Source: Notospermus geniculatus
Taxonomy: Eukaryota; Nemertea; Pilidiophora; Heteronemertea; Lineidae
Direction: 5' to 3'
Assembly: GCA_002633025.1 (NCBI GenBank)
Contig: NMRB01000721.1
Span: 97,941-161,940 of the forward strand
DNA: 64,000 nt
The position numbers were made by a program, and so were the translations under genes. This document shows positions 23,094-34,240 of the stretch, in pieces. Below the pieces are notes generated by a model. It saw only the letters and a list, made by a program, of their open reading frames with translations, did not search any database and was not told the origin of the DNA. Position 1 is the stretch's first letter, and each line of letters begins with the position of its first letter.

Positions 23094-23562
23094 GAGAATG
23101 AGTGGCAGCATCGTAGCCCATTATTCTTGCAAACGTTGAATGCCATTACAAGGAATAAAAACGTCAATGGAAAATATTTTGGAGGTAGGCCAACAAAAAT
23201 GAAAATTGTGATACATGTATATATTTTCCTCTGAAGAGATTTAAGTGTGTTATGTTAAGGGCGAGTTTCACAGTAGAATTTAAAGCAAGTTTCAGCTTGA
23301 ATATTGTTTACAATGGTATGCTCACTAATGCATCTATGTACATGTATATTACAATTAAATGTATGTCTTATTGTTTTCTTCAGGATCTGTCCTGCTAAAG
23401 ACAAGGAACCAAGCTTTGTCCAGAGGTGCCTATGTGGTTGGCCTGGCACTTGACCATGGTGGGGCTACAGACAAGGTATATTGACATTTTTGGTGAACCT
23501 GTGAGACTGTGTCATCAGTGCTGTCAATTAATCATTTGTCGTCGCCCATTTCTCCATCAGTC

Positions 23563-23714
23563 NNNNNNNNNNNNNNNNNNNNNNNNNNNNNNNNNNNNNN
23601 NNNNNNNNNNNNNNNNNNNNNNNNNNNNNNNNNNNNNNNNNNNNNNNNNNNNNNNNNNNNNNNNNNNNNNNNNNNNNNNNNNNNNNNNNNNNNNNNNNNN
23701 NNNNNNNNNNNNNN
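23563..23714. other. assembly gap, 152 Ns
   Basis: Unresolved bases within the transposase gene region; at least one exon may be hidden. Confidence 1.
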
Positions 23715-24194
23715 TGTATGTGTATAGCGATATTAGGTTGTAAAACAGGGATTTTGTGAGTGCGTGTAGTGAAATGGCGATGGGTATTAGCCGAATTCAT
23801 GAATTGCAGCCTGCCTGCGAGCTGCGTACCGTAGGCCAACAAAAATTCAGAATGAATGAAGCCATTTGTATTGCAGGCCTAGCTAAGGCTTAAGCCCCAG
23901 GCTATATTGCCTTATTTTTTAGCAGCAATTCATCGTCTGTGCTGAACCCTTCCTGTTAGGCCTACCACTGATTTATGAATAACAGGTGGGCTGCTTTAAC
24001 TTTGAGATGTCAGGCTGGACTACAGTACAGTAGGCCTAATGCATGCCAACACAGTGTATGATCACGGCACACACGTCATCTGCATGCACACTACATGCAC
24101 TAGCACAGGGATACAATGATACATGCATGCATGCATGACTGATGACCGGTGAACTGTGCTACCGGTACGCGTAGGTTTTTTGGCGTGGAACGAG

Positions 24195-24316
24195 TTTAGA
24201 ATCCCCGATCAGAGCCCCAAAAAAGGTCATCGATTGACGGAATAAGCCGCATTGTACAATAGGATTTCCATTGTGTGCTATGGATGGAGTAACGTCACTT
24301 CCGATCGGGGATTAAT
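24195..24316. repeat. small inverted repeat
   Basis: AATCCCCGATCAGA near 24201 pairs with TCCGATCGGGGATTAAT near 24300, roughly 95 bp apart. It may be a remnant foldback. Confidence 0.45.
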
Positions 24317-27300
24317 GAATTATACGACCTCACAGAGCTCGAAAACCGGATCATGCAGCATTCCATGTACACATGTCATTTTTAGCACAGGGGAGAGATT
24401 CCTCACTGCGCACACGCCCCCGGCGGCACCTGGTGGAAGTAAGGTTTGGCGGGAAATGATTTTGAACGAAGTTGCTAATTAGCGCCGTTAATTAACCAGA
24501 GGAGCTGGGATGCTGAAAAATTTATTTTCGGCATATGACCACATACACTGTCGATCACCAACACCGGCCCCGACCAGGTATTCGCCGTTTGGGCTGTAGC
24601 TCCATGACCGGCCGATCGCTATAGTATATGGTGGTAGGATGGCATATCAACCGTTGGGGGCGACACTTATCTTCGTGGGCGCTGCGCGCCGTACGTTTCA
24701 CTCACCCGCCCCATTCGTCCAGAATGCTGTTGTATCTGCAAAGGATGATGTGGAACGGAAGTGGGGGGGAAAGAAATGTGCTGCTGTCAAGAATTGAAAT
24801 GGAACCCATCTGGTCCAGTGACAAATTAAAACAGGGTATGCCTCGCAATTTATCGTATGAAGCACCTGCCTGTACTGAGCCAGGCCCAACTGTCTGTGTC
24901 GAAAAAACAAGTTATGAAGGGTCGACATTGATTCCGCTTGGAGGGCAGGTTTCCACCAGCTGCACCAGCACCTTTTCCACTTCATGTGCTACTCCAGAAG
25001 CTTCTGAACGCAAGGACACAGGTTGCAACCCGTACCAATTAATTAATCCCCCAGACGTGCACTGCCAGCCCTGCACCTTGTCTGTCATCAGCATCACCCC
25101 AGCAGAGGGAGATCCAATTGAACTGCCAGCTGTCCCTGAGCACAGTGGTTATCAGGTTCCTCGGCCTACCAGAGATTCCTCCTATTCTACTGCTGGAAAT
25201 TGGAAACCTGTAAGTGGTATGCCTGCTGATCATCGTGTCCCGTATGAGATAATTTCCGATAATGCACATGTAACCGTGAACCCAACCTACATGACGGCTA
25301 ATAAACAGCGTCAAAGCCTGCACTGGTTTCTCAATCTAGCCATTACGAAACGAGTAGTCGATGAGCAGTTGCCAAATGAACAAAGAGCAGACATTAGAGA
25401 AGTTGAGAACATCAAGTTCATTCCCAGTGCTGAGGAACCACAGTTACTTGAGAGTGATTTTGCATATCACATTTGTAACATTCTGGTAAATCACCTCAAA
25501 TTCCTTGAACCTTTCAAGCCTTGTGTGCCCAGTTGCATTGATCATCCATTTATGGAAGAAATGTCTAAGAAGTCAACCATTAAAATTTTGGTTTTGCTTG
25601 ACAAAAGTGAAAACAAGTCTGATGATATGATCCAAATTTTGGAATGGCTGCATGGCTCATTTGTACCCCATACGCACACTTCACCCCCTGAATCCTTAGA
25701 CAAGGTTACATTTGGGGGAGATGTACTGACAAATGAGCGTGCTTACACTGCTCAAGAAGCCATGCTTAATGGTAAAACAAGTTTTGAGCGACTGGGAGGA
25801 GTCGTCCACCGACCAAAAGGGTTGCACAGACTCATGAACCTAACTATGGTAACAAGTCATCTTTGTGTGCATGATCGCTCAAATTACTCCTAATATTGAC
25901 AGTTTCCACTAACAATCAATTTCCGTGCACTACATGTCCTATTATGAGTTACAAACTCTCATGTTATTATGCACCTTTGTTTACGAGTAATAAAATATGC
26001 ACTTTTGACTATTGTTGAATAATTCCATTGTTATAGCATTAACAGTCACACTAAAACTGCTTAATTTGTATAATGTCTGGCTCAATCTTCACAGAGAGTT
26101 TTAGTGGAATGCAAAAAAAACATGTATTGATGGTTGTAACATCATTTATTAAGTTATGCGTTAAATAATCACACATCTTTTTATTTTCAGTTGATCTACC
26201 AAGTCTTCTACAAGGAGGCCTCCAGCAACGATAGGGGAACCCTATACCAATTGCGTAACGCCATCAACAGACGGGATGTCCGCGGTCATGATGCAGTGAC
26301 ATCAGCTTTCAGGTGTGTATTGTACATGTACGTCTAAGACATGTTTTTCATTCAGACACTGAATCTATGTATGGCATCCCAATTCAGAAGCCGCTTGATT
26401 ATCTTAGTGCTTGGCCTTTGATCATACTGTATTATTACTTTGTACATTAGAATACACAGACATTCTTTGTATTTCATTTATTTCAGGCCGCACTTTACAT
26501 TTTTGGTGGATGTTCTTTCATCCCTGATCACAACCTGTGCGTTGGACTACTTTGATCTTGATGACCTAGATGGTGTCCCCAGGCAAAATAAACCAGAACC
26601 TATCCTGACACATTGCAACAAGGATCAACAGTTCAAGTGGTTGCATGGTCAAGCACTTGCACTCCTAAAGAGGTCAGTAGCTTGGGTGCCCCTATTCCAG
26701 CTATCTCCTTATGGCTATCCCAGTTGAGCAACCCCAAAGTATTGCAATTCCTGTGTTAGTCTTGCAGCAGTTTCTAGGTTTTGTTTTTCATTCTTTCAGG
26801 TACACTCTTCTGGAGAATATTGTGCCAGATCCTCTGAATGAAATGCAGGAGCATATGGCAGGGGAACAGATGACAAATGAAGCCATCCGGGCAATGACTG
26901 TTGACAAACAATACGTCTGTTCTGAATGCCACAAGAAGTTCATCGTAAGGGGTCGCTTCATCAATCATCTACGAGATAAACATGGAAAGAACATTGCAAC
27001 TATAACTGAAAGCAGTGTCAATACCCAGAAGCCAGTTGATTGTTTGGCAAATATGTTTGCCTCACTCATGAAATGTACTCTCATCCTCATAGATGATGCG
27101 GATGCACTGAAGTATGCCAACAGGTGGTTTAGGAATGCGAAATTTGAGTTACTACTCTATGACGTTATCGGGCATACCAAATACAAAATTTGGATGTTCC
27201 GAATGCTGTCATATGAAATGGCGGTTCTGACAGAACGTCAAGCATTTGAGTACAAGTGGAACATCTGTTGCAATACCAGTGGAGGCAAAGGAAGAAACAT

Positions 27301-27641
27301 AGGAAATGACAATGTTTGTGAAATCATGGTCAAAGCACTCAAAGAGTGCCTCAAAGCACAAGGTGCAAATGTTTGTTATGAGAATGCAGCAGCTAGACAG
27401 TCTGGTTTCGAACCTTTCGGAACAGGCTGACATCCATGGCCATGTTAAAAGAACGCCTGTTGACAAACAAATGGACATTCATAGAATGGTGAATGATCTG
27501 AAGGATTCTAACTTTGTTGATTACAATCCTCAAAGACAGACAGGGACATTTGCAGACTTCATTGACCCATTTTGCAGGGTTAATATTGTCAAACTTAGCA
27601 AGTGGTTCAAAAAACAAAAGAAAGAATTGGTCATTCCTTAA

Positions 27642-29014
27642 AGTATGTGTACTGACCATCCAGGCTGACCTGGGTTTTGCGCTTAGTTCGCACGGCTCAC
27701 ACCACAAACCCCAGGCCCACTCCAGAAGAAAATCTGTCAGGAATGCTGTTCGCTGCTCTTGTGGTGCACCCCCACTGCAAATACGACATGATTGTTTTTC
27801 AAAGTAATAAAAGTTGTTGTCAAGAAGAAACTTTCGTCCGATAAATATAGCCTATAACTAGATCGCAGGAAAAAAATATTTTTTTGTTTATTGCTGTTTT
27901 TGCATAAATACATCATATCGTCCGGAATGGTTGCTTGATGAAACAGCCCAATCTCGACCAATCAGATTTGAATTTACATCGCCATACAAGAGCCGAACCC
28001 AGAGGTAAACATTGCTGCACCATACATGCCTTCGGTGTCTGTAACGCAGTCTCTGATTGGCCACCCTGTTGATCTGTGGCGGCTGACACGAATTTCATTG
28101 GATTGAATCGGCGGTGTTGGTGTGGAGTTAACGGAATGTCATCACCGCCGGTAAATCGGCATGGTACTGACATGTTTGCGGACTCTTTTGGACTGGCTGT
28201 TTTTGTTCTGTTGTTCCACCACAACGTTCCTCCATGTTCTTCATGAACAAACTCCAGTTATTTTAAAGGTACGGCTGTAGGTGTAGTTCAGATTCCGAAC
28301 AATTCTGTTTTCTTAATCATGTTAATGTGAAAGAGAAGTTCTTGGAAATTTTTGACACGGGGACTGTCCTGTCCGAGTTTCAAAATGATACATGTATGTT
28401 CATTCATGACAACTTGTCATTCTTGGTAAAGGAAAGTGTGATGCTGAAATTTATTCTTGTTTTGTTTTATTTTTCGAAGAGAGACTACTCATGTATGCAC
28501 ATGTACTGGATTGATAATATGATACCGATGCGGAGTACCACAGAATTGTGAAAAATTGTACAGTATTTGTAAAAAGTCAAAATTAAGAAATCAAATCCAT
28601 GGTCATGGTGGTCAAAGCAATGACAACGAAAGATACCATGCCATAGTAACAACTCACACATGAGCTAAAAGCACTACACTGCTGGATGTCCCAGAAGGAT
28701 TGCTGGTCCTCTTCCTAAGTATTTGGACAAGATGGGGTTAAAATGACCTTCACCTCAAGGAGGTGTAACCCTGAAAACAACACAGCTGTAACAATTTAGA
28801 ATAGATGTAATAAGTTTTAATGTCAACTGGGCCTGGTGCCATTCAGAGGTCAACATACGTGTTACCCATACTCATCATGAAAACCTAATTGTTACAAAGA
28901 TTTTAAAAAATATTACAAAATTACAAAGTAAAAAAAAAACAAGTACGCCACAATTTACATGTAAACTCAGATCAATGCAGGAATGTTTGTGTGACCCTTA
29001 TTAGTTACTGTAAA
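27642..29014. other. non-coding stretch between convergent transposase and helicase
   Basis: AATAAA at 27806 could be the transposase polyadenylation signal. The rest is AT-rich, with A runs near 28905-28940 on the helicase 3' side. No gene seen. Confidence 0.45.
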
Positions 29015-31099
29015 TTAATCTTTATCATAACGATCACCAAAGTCTTCACCGTCACTTTCATCAGATACAAAGTCCTCATGGAAGCTGCCAGGAAAAACAA
29101 CTGCCATTATGTCTGCCACGACCTGTGCTTGATGAAATGACAGAATGTCAGTTTTTGCCATAATGTCATTGACACCCCGAATGAAATTGGCTTTGTCCAA
29201 CAGTTGCTCTATAATCTCATTGGAGAGCCCATGGAGAAGCTCTCCAGGTAACAGCTGGGCATCTGTTGGAGTTGATTCAGACCTGAAGTCTCGCAAGAGC
29301 TGCTCAAATTGGTTCAGCTGATCAGGGTTAGCATTTCTGACAACAACATCCTCCTCCTCTCTCTCATTTGCAGAAGACCATGTCACGAAATGATGTGGGA
29401 CACATGGTTCAGCATTGCAAGAATCACATTCGCAGCCCTCCCGGCAAATGTCACAACACAAATGAGCAACAATATCCTTTTCAACAGCTGCCCCATAGTT
29501 GCTTACAAGCAACTCGCGTCTGCAACTATCCTCATTCTTCATGTACTTGAGGAGAATGGGATCAGCCTTCTTGAAGTGACGTTTGTGAAAAATCAATAAA
29601 TGTCGTGCTTGCTCCCCATCTCTCCCAGCCCTCCCTAATTGCTGAAGCAGGCCATCAACATCTGCAGGGGGGCCATAATGCACAACATCGTGAACTGCAT
29701 AAAAATTCACCCCCATGCCAGCAGAACTGGTGCAGGTAAGGAGGCGCAATTTTCCATCAGAATGTCCGAAGTCCTCTCTTATTTCATTCTTTATGTCCTT
29801 CTTGGTGCAGGAATGGTACATCTGTACCATATATGTCCATTTCTGAAAGCCTTAAATACACCATAAATGCGCGCTCAATCTCTTATTGTCCGACAGAAAA
29901 CGATATGCCTCGGCATGTCCTCTCCCAAATTAGAGAGGAGCCAACCAAAAGTCTCAGACACATCATGGTTTGCTTTCACACACCACACGTTCAAAGAAAT
30001 GTTTTCCCGATCTGGAGAATCCACAACAGTCACAGTGTTGACAGCGTTCATGCCTAGTTTCTGCATTAATTTCCTCCGCTTTGCAGGACTTGCTGTGGCA
30101 GTAAGTGCTATCATGATGGTGTCCGGGCAAAGAGACCTCACTTCCCCAATTCGTCCATACCATTCCCGGAAGGCAGGCTCATTACCATCTGCAGATTCAC
30201 TCCTGAAATATACAAAAAGATGATCACTATGCATTGGCCACTATGCTAAACATCATGCTCGTAGCTAAATTCACAAACGCCTGCAGTTTCATCGCTTGAT
30301 GGACACTTTATGATGAATTTATTATCATACCGGTCTGGGTATTACGATTAATTAAAAGCCTATACTAGACTACAACGGTATTAGGCTACTATGCCTCCAA
30401 GTCTGAATGGAAAAGTACCAGTAATTAAAAGGCCCAGACCTCATAGCATACACAGCAGGCCTAACATGCCTAAAATAGGCCCCTGGCCCTATACTCTTAC
30501 CAATTTATCACAGTGTGTGCCTCATCGACCACCAAACAAGTCAGCTGGTCCCTCAAACCGATGAAGGTTTCCCTCCAAACTGGTTTCCCAACTGCATCTT
30601 CAGCACTGGCATAGACAAATTGAAAGTTTCCTCTCTTTATTTTTCTGTCTTCATGGCTGTCCTTGCCAATGTAGGTAGCAGAAAATCCCAGTTTATTTAA
30701 TTTTTCCACGTGCTCTTGCATGATCGCAACGAGAGGTACAATAACAAGAGTTATGCCATGATGCATGTCCATTGTTGGGCCCACCACGTCGTCGTTATCT
30801 AGGGCTAGGCCAAGCATCATCATCTGCTGCTGCTGCGACTGCACATCATGGGACTGTAGGTGTACACATGGCTGCGGTGCACCATGTGCACCACGCCGGC
30901 CAGCTGACAGCACAAAGTGCGCCCCCTGATACATTATTGACTTCCCGCTACCAGTTCTGGTGGACACAAGAACATCCTTTCCATCATGTACAGCCGCCAA
31001 TGCTTTTTTCTGGTACGAATTTAAATGTTCAACGTTGAATTTTCTCGAAATTTCGCAGAATTTTGCTTCCAGATCGCTCACTTCACTTTCGTCGGCCAT
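29015..31099 (-). pseudogene. RecQ-like superfamily 2 helicase of the Academ-type element (broken)
   Basis: ATG 31099 (MADESEVSDL) is preferred over the upstream in-frame ATG 31129 because of its AAAATGG context. Exon 1 ends at 30502 (donor GTAAGA); exon 2 starts at 30202 after TTTCAG and the frame joins cleanly (VINW-SESADG). Motifs in order: STRTGSGKS (Walker A), VIVPLVAIMQEHV, VVDEAHTVINW (DEAH box), LTATAS (III), IVFCRT (IV), TSSAGMGVNF (V), QQLGRAGRDG (VI), then a Cys cluster (CRREL...CCDIC...CDSC) like the RecQ zinc-binding domain, and an acidic tail. A TGA at 29875-29877 replaces a probable Cys codon, and a frameshift follows before 29830, so the gene is broken in the middle. An insert rich in Gln/Met lies between Walker A and motif Ia. 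Such helicases would unwind DNA 3'-5' during transposition. Confidence 0.8.
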
Positions 31100-31399
31100 T
31101 TTGTTTACATCCTCGTCCCTAACCCCCAAGGATACGAAATGTACTGGAATACGCCTACTCTCACGTTCTTAACTTTCCTGGAAGCGAGATCGGTTGATAC
31201 GACGAGTTGTTTTTCCATCCGCGCTTCTGATTGGCTGCTTCCGGCAGAGGCAGCAGATTCGCGTGGGACCTATGAATTTCTCGAAGGGTGAGTAGGAAGT
31301 AACGTAGGCACGACGACTCAGCCTTCGGTGATCGAAGATGGCCGAGACGACGCGCTGCTAAACGCTTGATTCGTAAATATGCCCTTAAGGCTACGGTTA

Positions 31400-32454
31400 G
31401 GGCTGCTTTCCATTGGAGCGTTTTCGTGCGCGGAATTCTGTGCCGAAAAGTCGACCCAATTCATTTTCACTTAGCCGTTTCCATGACCGCGTTTCGGGAT
31501 TCGCGAGACAAGCGCGAAAGGATCGACTTTCTTTCCTCGGGAGCGAGAGGCCCGCGCGCGGAGAAAAAAGTCAATCTCAACTCGCCTTTTTTGCTGCCTG
31601 CTTGCCATTGGAGCGTTTCCGCATGCGGAATTCTGTGCGGAAAAGTCGATCCAATCCATTTTCATTGTCTGTTTCCATGAAAGCGTTTTGGCAATCGCGA
31701 AATCAGCACGAGGGACCGACTTTGCTTTCTCGCGAGTGAGAGGCCCGCGCGCGGGAAAAAAAGGCGATGTCGAATCGACTTTTTTTTCCAACTGGAACAT
31801 GGGGTCATATGAATAAAGAGTCACAAAAGGTCACAAAACTCGTACGCGTCTCGCTTACCTCCGCGCGTGTAACTCGCGCGCTGAAACGCTCCAATGGAAA
31901 GCAGGCTGCGCATTTTGATCTTTGAGCCATGTTGAAAAGACCGGTATGTACGCGATAGCAGTACCAATTCGGCGCAAACCTTCTGTATCGTAAAGGCCCG
32001 TTTCCACTAGAGCGTTTTTTCGCTCGCGGAAAAGCGACGCGTTTTTGCGCGACGGATATCGCGGCGGTGGTCATTTTCTGGAGGGGTTTCCATTAGGGCG
32101 TTTCATACACCATACACCGTGCACCGAATACAGCTCGGAATGTACAGAAGTACGCCGCGGAATACGCTTTGAATGCTATTCGAGCAATCGGCTTTTGTCC
32201 GCCGGCGGTCTCCGTTGCGCAATTTTCGATCGTTTTCACCGTCCCGCTCAAGTGGAAAGGGATAAAGGGATATCCATTACAGCATTCTCAGCGGATTTCC
32301 GCTCGCAAAAACGCGGCGTCATGCGCCGCGCAAAAACGCTCTAGTGGAAACGGGCCTTAACGCGTGAATGGAAACGGTCACAAAACTCGCAGGCGTCTCG
32401 CTTGCCTCCGCGCTTGTAAATCGCGCGCGGAATCGCTCCAATGGAAAGCAGCCC
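31400..32454. mobile_element. GC-rich TTA-flanked element I (with nested MITE)
   Basis: Starts GGGCTGCTTTCCATTGGAGCG and ends with the complement CGCTCCAATGGAAAGCAGCCC; TTA lies at 31397-31399 and 32455-32457. The interior has two related halves ending in CGCGCGCGGG and GTCGAATCGACTTTTTT. ORFs of 100-170 codons on both strands arise from GC-rich composition and are not credited as genes. Confidence 0.75.
31994..32357. mobile_element. nested MITE with TAA duplication and a visible empty site
   Basis: Ends AGGCCCGTTTCCACTAGAGCG and its complement; TAA at 31991-31993 and 32358-32360. The related element II has the uninterrupted site TATCGTAACGCCTGAATGG at 33240-33258, with a single TAA (33244-33246). 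This confirms the insertion and the 3-bp duplication. Confidence 0.9.
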
Positions 32455-32457
32455 TTA

Positions 32458-33340
32458 GGCCTGCTTTCCATTGGAGCGTTTTCGTGCTCGGAATTCTGTG
32501 CCGAAAAGTCGACCCAATTCATTTTCACTTAGCCGTTTCCATGACCGCGTTTCAGGAATCGCGAGACAAGCGCGAGAGGACCGACTTTCTTTCCTCGAGA
32601 GCGAGAGGCCCGCGCGCGGAGGAAAAAGTCAATCTCAAATCGCCTTTTTTGCTTGCACCTGCCTGCTTTCCATTGGAGCGTTTCCGCGTGCGGAATTCCG
32701 TGCGGAAAAGTCGATTCAATCCATTTTCATTGGCTGTTTCCATGAAAGCGTTTTGGCAATCGCGCGATCAGCACGAGGGGATCGACTTTGCTTTCTCGCG
32801 AGCGAGAGGCCCGCGCGCGGGAAAAAAAGTCGATGTCGAATCGACTTTTTTTCCAACTGGAACATGGGGTCATATGAAAAAAGAGTAGCAAATGCTTTTA
32901 CTTGAATTTTGCAGTCCTAATGTATTAGGCAATGCTGTACATGAAGTAAAAGCATTTGCTCGTCTTTATTCATATGACCCATGGTCTCTGAGCCATGTTG
33001 AAAGTATGTACGCGGCCGCAAATCGTCAGGGGAACACGACAGCAGTACCAATTCGGCGCCAACCACCCTGTGTTGTAACGCCAGAATGGAAAAGGTCACA
33101 AAACTCGTACGCGTCTCGCTTGCCTCCGAGCGTGTTACTCGCGCGCTGAAACGCTCCAATGGAAAGCGGGCTGCGCGTTTAGATTTTTGAAAAGACACAT
33201 GTACGCGATAGCAGTACCAATTCGGCGCAAACCTTCTGTATCGTAACGCCTGAATGGAAACGGTTACAAAACTCGCTGGCGTCTCGCTTGCCTCTGCGCT
33301 TGTAAATTGCGCGCGGAATCGCTCCAATGGAAAGCAGGCC
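32458..33340. mobile_element. GC-rich TTA-flanked element II
   Basis: Begins GGCCTGCTTTCCATTGGAGCG right after the TTA that ends element I and finishes GGAAAGCAGGCC before TTA (33341-33343). It carries a hairpin at about 32869-32984 (GGGTCATATGA ... TCATATGACCC, GCAAATGCTTTTACTT/AAGTAAAAGCATTTGC) that element I lacks. Confidence 0.75.
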
Positions 33341-33343
33341 TTA

Positions 33344-33905
33344 GGCCTGCTTACGTGCTTACGCGTTTCCGTGCGCGAAATTCTGTGCCGAAAGGTCGAT
33401 CCAATTCATTTTCATTTAGCCGTTTCCATGACCGCGTTTCGGCAATCGCGAGAGGATCGAGTTACCTTTTCTCGCGAGCGAGAGGCCCGCGCGCGGAAAA
33501 AAACGTCGATCTCGAATCGACTTTTTTTTGCTCGCGCAGGCCTGCTTTCCATTGGAACATTTCCGCGCGTGGAATCCTGTGCGGAAAAGTCGATCCAATC
33601 CATTTTCATTTGGCCGTTTCCATGAAAGCGTTTTGGCAATCGCGAGACGAGTACGAGAGGATCGACTTGCTTTCAAGCGAGCGAGATGCCCGCGCGCGGG
33701 AAAAAAAGTCGATTTCGAATCGACTTTTTTCCAACTGGCACACTGAATGCACATGGGGTCATATGAATAAAGAGTAGCAAATGCTTTTACTTTAATTTTG
33801 CAATACAAATGCATTAAGAAATGCTGTACAAATGTGAAGTAACAGCATTGCTCGTCTTTATTCATATGACCAATGTTTCTGGGCCATGTTGCGCGTTTTG
33901 ATCTT
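33344..33905. mobile_element. GC-rich TTA-flanked element III, 3' incomplete
   Basis: Starts GGCCTGCTTACGTGC after the TTA shared with element II. It has the same two halves and the same hairpin type (33755-33872). It is cut at about 33905 where repeat family T begins. Confidence 0.7.
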
Positions 33906-34240
33906 TAGCTCACCGATGAGGTATAGTCATCACGCGGTGTCCGTCGTCGTCTGTCGTTTGTCGTCTGTCGTAGTCTGTTAGCAGGGCACGTTTCGTAACC
34001 GCTGGGCCTATTGGCACCAAACTTGGTACATATGTGTCTCTGGGTCAGATGACCTCAGACACCAGGTTTCGGTCCGATCTGATTCCTGGCTTGGCCACCA
34101 GGGGGGATAAACCGAAAACATTTAAAGTGCAGTTTCGCCTTAACCGTTGATGGGATCATCACCAAATTTTTATTGTAGGTACATGTACATCTTATGAGGA
34201 TACACGACATATCACCCGGGTTTTTGATTAGCTCAGCTGA
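33906..34240 (+). repeat. repeat family T, copy T3 (5' half)
   Basis: Starts TAGCTCACCGATGAGG and follows the family order through 'gtttcgtaaccgctggg' and 'ccaggtttcggtccgat'. The 3' palindrome is absent. A different TTAGCTCAGCTGACC repeat start follows at 34228. Confidence 0.65.

Larger units (their letters stand above)
22884..27641 (+). pseudogene. Academ-type transposase with DUF6589-like core (broken)
   Basis: Exons inferred from frame and splice sites: 22884-23184, 23384-23475, about 24723-25848, 26191-26312, 26487-26672, 26800-27641. The first reads AKFIANAAYPCPALKVAF but holds a 37-bp tandem duplication (23020/23057) that shifts the frame. The second reads LSRGAYVVGLALDHGGAT. The large exon has SDNAHVTV (candidate first Asp), LHWFLNLA, SCIDHPFMEEMSKKS and FGGDVLTNERAYTAQ (candidate second Asp). 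Later exons read FYKEASSNDRGTLYQLRNAINRR, then an inserted C2H2 finger YVCSECHKKFIV...HLRDKHG, then GNDNVCEIMVKALKECLKAQGAN. A frame break near 27390-27410 precedes the C-terminus. An N gap hides part of the third region. The block order matches DUF6589 proteins (known from memory). Confidence 0.65.
21669..31340 (+). mobile_element. Academ-type transposon with transposase and helicase (copy C), decayed
   Basis: The left end CATCTTCGACAACCGAAGG (21669) and the right end, reading inverted from 31340 as CATCTTCGATCACCGAAGG, share further blocks over about 100 bp (CCCTTCGAGAAAT, AGGTCCCACGCGAATCT). Compared with copy A, DNA from the transposase start to 5538 is deleted (junction near 21927). A CR1-like 3' end (to 22646) inserted later. 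Inside are a plus-strand spliced DUF6589-like transposase and a convergent minus-strand RecQ-like helicase. This two-gene layout matches the helicase-carrying Academ lineage described as AcademH (from memory). The exact termini and the expected 3-4 bp duplication could not be fixed. Confidence 0.7.

Noticed and set aside
23426-23842. ORFs running through the N gap
   Set aside because: Unknown bases translated as X; the open frame is an artefact.
31366-33865. Many ORFs of 60-174 codons on both strands, rich in Arg/Ser/Phe
   Set aside because: They overlap on both strands, follow the repeat units, and come from low stop-codon frequency in GC-rich repeats; no domain is visible.
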